Shown here: positions 59,678 to 64,000 of the stretch, piece by piece | How positions within the stretch are numbered: position 1 is the first letter of the stretch | Layout: each line of letters opens with the position of its first letter | DNA from: Nissolia schottii | Taxonomy: Eukaryota > Streptophyta > Magnoliopsida > Fabales > Fabaceae | NCBI GenBank assembly: GCA_003254905.1 | Contig: QANU01067165.1 | Location: 315,706 to 379,705, forward strand | Reading direction: 5' to 3' | Length of the DNA stretch: 64,000 nt | Notes under the pieces: generated by a model | Told to the model about the DNA's origin: nothing | Database searches by the model: none | The model's input: only the letters and a program-made list of their open reading frames with translations | Translations under genes and position numbers: made by a program

Positions 59678-59997
59678 TCAGCAAGTACAACGAGAAGAAG
59701 TGCAAGAAGTCAATTGAAGTGCCGTTGGCCATTGATGCTGGCGTTGACACTAACTTGGAGGAGCTTATCAAGAAAAATGACTGGTATAATAAGACACTTT
59801 AAATTTGTTTAACACATGATGAGATTTATACTAATTTGAATAGGGTCGGGGATGGGTGCAGGTGGACCAAGAGCAGCTGGGCATTTCTGAATGAACCGCC
59901 AGTGATGGAAGCTGCTTCCAATAAGTATGCATCGCAGTTTCACGTTGCCAGCTTGGGGTCATCCAAGTTTAACGCCAGAGATGAAATTAGTGCTTGA
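59677..59997 (+). CDS. 3' half (exons 3-4) of a small plant gene, misplaced
   Basis: Exon 3 59677-59783 (VSKYNEKKCKKSIEVPLAID ... LIKKND) and exon 4 59862-59997 (WTKSSWAFLNEPPVME ... ARDEISA, stop). The acceptor GACAG precedes exon 3, the GTATAA donor and GGTGCAG acceptor join exons 3 and 4, and the phase is kept (W rebuilt across the junction). These exons continue the gene whose exons 1-2 lie at 61567-61841, downstream in this window. Together they give 417 nt, 138 residues. I recall legume proteins with the same layout (MGSLMAGW ... NRSLTKEEI ... WAFLNEPP), function unknown. Confidence 0.85.
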
Positions 59998-60962
59998 TAT
60001 ATGATGAGCCTCACTGGTCAATACACGTAATTAGCTTACTACAAAAATTAGCAATTAGATGAAATAATTATGCTTAATGTGTTCGTGTTGATTCTGTTGA
60101 ACCAAGCATTAGCCTTGGCCTTTGTGACATTTGACTGGTTTGTTTTACTGGAAAAATGTTGAAAATAGCCTCTTGCCGCCGGACCCAAGCTCATCGCTGT
60201 ATTTTATTTATTTGGTTAAATACATTTTTAGACTCTATAAAATTATAAATTTGTATTTAGTCCTCAATTTTTTTTTATTAAATATTAGTCCTAAAAAAAT
60301 TGATAGGTTTTACTTTCTATCATTAGAAAAAGATATTAAATGCTAACGTAGTCACATGTGTCATATTTAACGAAACTTAACCTCTGTGTTTAAGGACAAA
60401 GATTAAAACTTATCAAAAACAATTTTTAGGAATTAATTCTTAACAAAAAAAATTTCAATGATCAAACACAAAATTTTTAATTTTACAGACTAAAAATATA
60501 TTTAACCCTTATTTATTTTCAGGTTGACAAAGCAAGAAAACAAAAATACAAAAAGAGATCGTCGCTTTATTTTATCACTTGTTGGCAATTTAAAGTGATA
60601 TGATTTTATTAAAAAAATAAAATTAGTAAGCCTTAAATGTAATATTAAACATTAAAGTTTACAAAAAAAATTACTTTTAGTTTTTAAACAAGTGATCTTA
60701 ATATATTTGTTAACAAAACTCTTGTTATATAGTACAACTATATATTTACATGTTTATTTATAAACTTCCAATCAAACTGGGCTTGTAGAACTTTTGGGTT
60801 TAGGCATTAATAAGCCCACACTAGTCAATTCTGAACTATAAGCCCATAGTCCATTTGCATTGTATTTATGAAATAACTGTGAATAATCATAACCCAGTGA
60901 AAAAAAAAAGACCCGAAAAAGAAAATTTTATTTAAAAAATCTATTAATTTAATAACATAATN
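59998..60962. other. 3' flank of the split gene, with a MITE
   Basis: Probable 3' UTR, then AT-rich DNA with the element at 60213-60508. It ends at the N at 60962, a contig end. Confidence 0.4.
60213..60508. mobile_element. MITE with 9-bp target duplication
   Basis: A 296-bp element with ends TGGTTAAATACATTTTTAG and (reverse strand) GGGTTAAATATATTTTTAG, similarity extending ~60 bp. It is flanked by TTATTTATT at 60204-60212 and 60509-60517. A 9-bp duplication with TIRs suggests a Mutator-like MITE. No coding capacity. Confidence 0.75.
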
Positions 60963-61350
60963 TAGAATTGATTTGAGAGAACTAAAAATATTTAATTTGA
61001 GTGAACATTGCTCAAGTGTGTAGTTTTTTCAGTCTTTATCAACAAAATTTCCTCCTTATTTGTATATACTGATTGCTGACTGGTGACAATAGAAATAAAA
61101 ATGTTGACCATTGACCAACAATTAAGATTGCTACTAATAATTGCTAACTGAGCCAAAAAAAAGTCATAAAACCATTGACCAACAACAAAAACGTCTTAAG
61201 ATCAAAACTACCAGCGCCTTGTTTCTCAGTCTGTGGGCTGCGAGTACTTAAAGCTTAAAATATTTGAAAATATTGAATAATACTATTTATTATGCTCGCA
61301 GCCCAAACAATAAGCAGGATATTTCATTCATTCATCGTTATCCTAGGACT

Positions 61351-61386
61351 AGGATCAGCATCAGCATCAGCATCAGCATCATCAGC
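61351..61386. repeat. ATCAGC hexamer repeat
   Basis: About five ATCAGC units in tandem, read directly, some 180 bp upstream of the ATG at 61567. Confidence 0.85.
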
Positions 61387-61566
61387 GTTACCTCTTGAGC
61401 ACCCAAAAACTTCTGAATTAATGTGACTCCATTTTTCACCATTTAAAAAATTGCCAACGGATAAGAACAAATTAAGAAAAGCTACGTGGAGCTTCCACTT
61501 ATATAAAGCATTTTAGGATTGTGTCTTACTAACGGAAGTATTAATTTTTCTCACACAACACACACA

Positions 61567-61841
61567 ATGGGTTCTCTCATGGCAGGATGGGGCTCTCACA
61601 CCATGGATCCTAAGCTAGGTACACATAACTAAATAGTACTATTTTCTTTCTTTCTTTGATATTATATGTTTTGATTCACCCTTGATTTGTGACGTGGGAA
61701 AAACTTTTTACTATTTCAGTCACACCTAAGAGGAATCGGTCTCTCACCAAAGAAGAAATTGCTGCTTATTGGAAGACAAAGAAGGAGATAGAGGAAGAAC
61801 ACCTCCGAGCTGCTGTTTCCAATTTGTCACACACTACTAAG
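61567..61841 (+). CDS. 5' half (exons 1-2) of the split small plant gene
   Basis: Exon 1 61567-61618 (MGSLMAGWGSHTMDPKL) and exon 2 61720-61841 (VTPKRNRSLTKEEIAAYWKT, then KKEIEEEHLRAAVSNLSHTTK), donor GTTTGA. The next intron starts with CT and CA runs and then the 102-bp overlap, where the contig stops at an N. Its exons 3-4 are found at 59677-59997. The N-terminal half of the product is basic and helical with no targeting signal. Conserved short plant protein of unknown function, 138 residues when rejoined. Confidence 0.85.
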
Positions 61842-61875
61842 GTTTGAAATTGATCTCTCTCTCTCTCTCTCTATA

Positions 61876-61977
61876 CACACACACACACACACACACTCAC
61901 ATCTCGGCTATGCCCTTTTTTAATAAAGCTGTGATTTGTGATATTTCTAGTTTTTGCCTGTTTGGACACTGGACAGG
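61876..61977. repeat. 102-bp contig-end overlap, right copy
   Basis: Identical to 59576-59677. It ends immediately before the N at 61978, that is, at the 3' end of the contig that carries exons 1-2. Confidence 0.9.
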
Positions 61978-61978
61978 N

Positions 61979-63132
61979 TGATGTTAAACTCAAAACGTCT
62001 AGATGCACTGAACGTAAGAAATCATCTTCATTAGTACAAAGTTCTAGAATGTTGTTAACAAACAAGGCACATAAATAATTTATTTGTAATTTATTAATAT
62101 TATTTAAATTATTTTCATATTAAAGTCTGATCAACTGGTAGGCAGTCCACATCATTAGCTGGACAAAAATATTGGAACCTTTGAAAATTTTAAACAGACC
62201 CATGTTTAACGCAATGCTAATTAATTTGCTCAAAAAAGTTCACGAAGCTTAAAGAAAAACTTCGATTCCAATCTATATGCACAGTAAAGCGAATAAATTA
62301 TTGAAAGTATTCTTACAACGTGAATTTCTTCTTTCCATACATAGACATGGACAAAATAACATTAATTTAGTAATTTATAAATTCACAAATGATGTGGGTA
62401 AAAGATTAAACATAATATTTATGCCATAAATAGCACCACCTTTTATATTATGAATACTACATGTTTCTGAAGCGATGAAAATTAGACTTAGGTACAGGGG
62501 CGACATCAACCTACCATCAACACCTTACATTTAGAAAAAGCAAGGGAGCGAGTGGCGCTCACCCGAACTCACCTACTCCTTTGCTTTGAGATAAAGACTC
62601 CTGGGATAGTGGGATATGATCTACCAGAACTAAGGAGTGAAAATGCATCATATCCTCCACGAGGTTAGGCATTATTAGCGTGACATTCCTCGGTCCAACT
62701 CCAAAACGGAAAAAACTTAATTATGAACTAAAATAAAATAAAATACTTACAAATTATTGGATGATGGTAAGTAACTTAATTTTTACGTAAGGATGATGAC
62801 TTAATTTCTCATAAGGACAAAAATATAAATTCAATTTTCAAAAGCACATTTATTTTAAATAAAAAACTATTAATGCTTGATTTTCGGAAATTACAAGAAT
62901 AATGTCTTGCACAATTTATTTTAATAAAAAAAAAAGTAATTATGAAATATAAAAAAAAAATGAGGATTTGTTAGGTTGAAACAAAATTAAGGGTATTTAC
63001 GTGAATGCAAATAGGCCCATCATGCTGTTAAATGAAAGGGGCATAGGCGTGGGGAAGCAGAAGGACAAGATACTCCAGAGTGGTTTCAAAAAATAAGAAG
63101 TGATTAGTTTTGAGTGAGTGAGAAGTATATCC
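61979..63132. other. Intergenic, upstream of the reductase gene
   Basis: AT-rich with a GC-richer non-coding stretch at about 62490-62700 of unknown origin. No supported gene. The last ~100 bp are the probable leader of the reductase gene. Confidence 0.4.
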
Positions 63133-64000
63133 ATGGCTGAGAAGAGCAAGATTTTGATCATCGGAGGCACCGGCTACATCGGCAAACACATAGTGGAAGC
63201 AAGCGCCAAGGCTGGACACCCCACTTTTGCATTGGTCAGGGAATCGACACTCTCCGACCCCGCCAAAGCTAACCTCATTGACCATTTCAGGACTTTGGGC
63301 GTTAACTCGGTCCCGGTATCACACACATACATATATATTCTATTTCTATCTGCATCCGCTGTATCTAGATACAATTATCAATTTAGTCACAATTAGAATT
63401 AATTAAGGAATGTGCGTGTGACAGGGGGATCTGTATGATCATGAGAACTTAGTGAAAGCGATCAAGCAGGTGGACGTGGTCATATCCCCGGTTGGTCACA
63501 TGCAGTTAGCTGATCAGGTTAAGATCATCGCTGCCATTAAGGAGGCCGGTAACGTTAAGGTACGCCCTTGTTTCTTTTTCACTCCCCTGCAAATCTAAAC
63601 ATTAGTTTTTTACTTGTTTCAAAGTTCCGTTTGGTTCGGTGCAGTTTCATCGAGTTTGGTCAATGCTTTGAATCGTTATTACAGCCACTACCTTGTATAA
63701 TTTCTGGAATGTTGGCAGAGATTTTTCCCTTCTGAATTCGGGAACGATGTGGATCGCGTGCATGCCGTGGAGCCAGCTAAATCCGCATTTGCCATAAAAG
63801 CCCAAATTCGGCGCAGTATTGAAGCACAAGGCATCCCCTACACATACGTGTCCTGCAACTGCTTTGATGGCTATTTTCTTCCCACATTGGTGCAGCCTGG
63901 TGCCATGGCTCCTCCTCCTCCCAGAGACAAAGTCATCATCTTGGGCGATGGAAACCCCAAAGGTAATAACATTTCATTCTTACATTCTCCTTGTCAACGT
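63133..64000 (+). CDS. Isoflavone reductase / PCBER-like NADPH reductase (partial)
   Basis: Three exons seen: 63133-63315, 63425-63559, 63719-63962; the frame stays open and the gene runs off the window. The first 187 residues show the NADPH-binding Rossmann motif GGTGYIG (11-17), VISPVGHMQLADQ, and RFFPSEFGNDVDRVHAVEPA. Lys133 in FAIKAQIRRSIEA is at the catalytic position of the family. This is the NmrA-like PIP group (pinoresinol-lariciresinol, isoflavone and phenylcoumaran benzylic ether reductases). The EFGNDVDRVHAVEPAK stretch is closest to PCBER / 'isoflavone reductase-like' proteins, so PCBER-type activity on neolignans is more likely than isoflavone reduction. Cytosolic. A substitution, NCFDGYF for the usual NCFAGYF, is seen near the substrate region. 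Confidence 0.93.

Noticed and set aside
59576..61977. Reading the 102-bp identity as a biological segmental duplication
   Set aside because: Both copies abut N bases, are exactly identical, and merging them restores a complete gene, so contig overlap is the simpler explanation.
61871..62065. Minus-strand frame spanning the N at 61978 with a Val/Cys-run end
   Set aside because: It runs across a contig join and ends in antisense of the CA microsatellite.

Overview
The window reads as nuclear DNA of a flowering plant, most likely a legume close to soybean. It has an AT-rich background, genes in many short exons with GT..AG introns, plastid and mitochondrial targeting peptides, RADIALIS-type MYB genes, an isoflavone-reductase-like gene, and typical plant transposons (CACTA, hAT, Mutator-like and Tourist-like elements). 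The species assignment is inference. No bacterial-style operons, rRNA, tRNA or CRISPR were seen. Isolated N bases (3150, 7629, 24677, 59575, 60962, 61978) look like contig joins or ambiguous calls.

Layout, left to right. 1-10000: one small AT-hook gene (3241-3624) among AT-rich DNA and two elements with 9-bp target duplications (596-884, 7179-8356). 10008-13955 (-): a 12-exon DUF21/CBS membrane protein. 16850-18451 (+): a two-exon SAM-dependent methyltransferase. 20315-23785 (-): a six-exon predicted thylakoid-lumen protein. 23786-28415: gene-poor, with hAT-like, SINE-like and hairpin repeats. 28416-34551 (+): a 17-exon HAD-superfamily 5'-nucleotidase with a probable solo LTR in intron 7. 36322-36600 (+): a RADIALIS-like MYB. 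38521-41961 (+): an AlkA-like DNA glycosylase with a tiny distant last exon. 43642-45576 (+): an intronless fatty-acyl-AMP-ligase-like enzyme. 46088-47440 (-): a two-exon secreted Ala/Pro-rich protein. 48562-50079 (-): a second RADIALIS-like gene with a 28-bp last exon. 51181-54239: a CACTA element carrying captured exons of an HD-domain phosphohydrolase gene and a nested hAT element. 56440-57594 (-): a CBSX3-like mitochondrial CBS protein. 58403 onward (+): a Pro/Ser-rich plant protein cut by a gap. 59576-61977: a small gene whose 3' half lies before its 5' half because two contigs appear to be swapped. 63133-end (+): the first three exons of an isoflavone reductase/PCBER-like gene.

The genes are independent plant genes and do not form a pathway or cluster. 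Exon structures were built by hand from splice sites, reading frame and recalled family resemblance; no alignment or transcript was available. All multi-exon models keep an open frame through every junction. The most notable results are the contig-order error that splits a gene, the gene-capturing CACTA element, two hidden short terminal exons, and the unusual Ala/Pro-repeat secreted protein.
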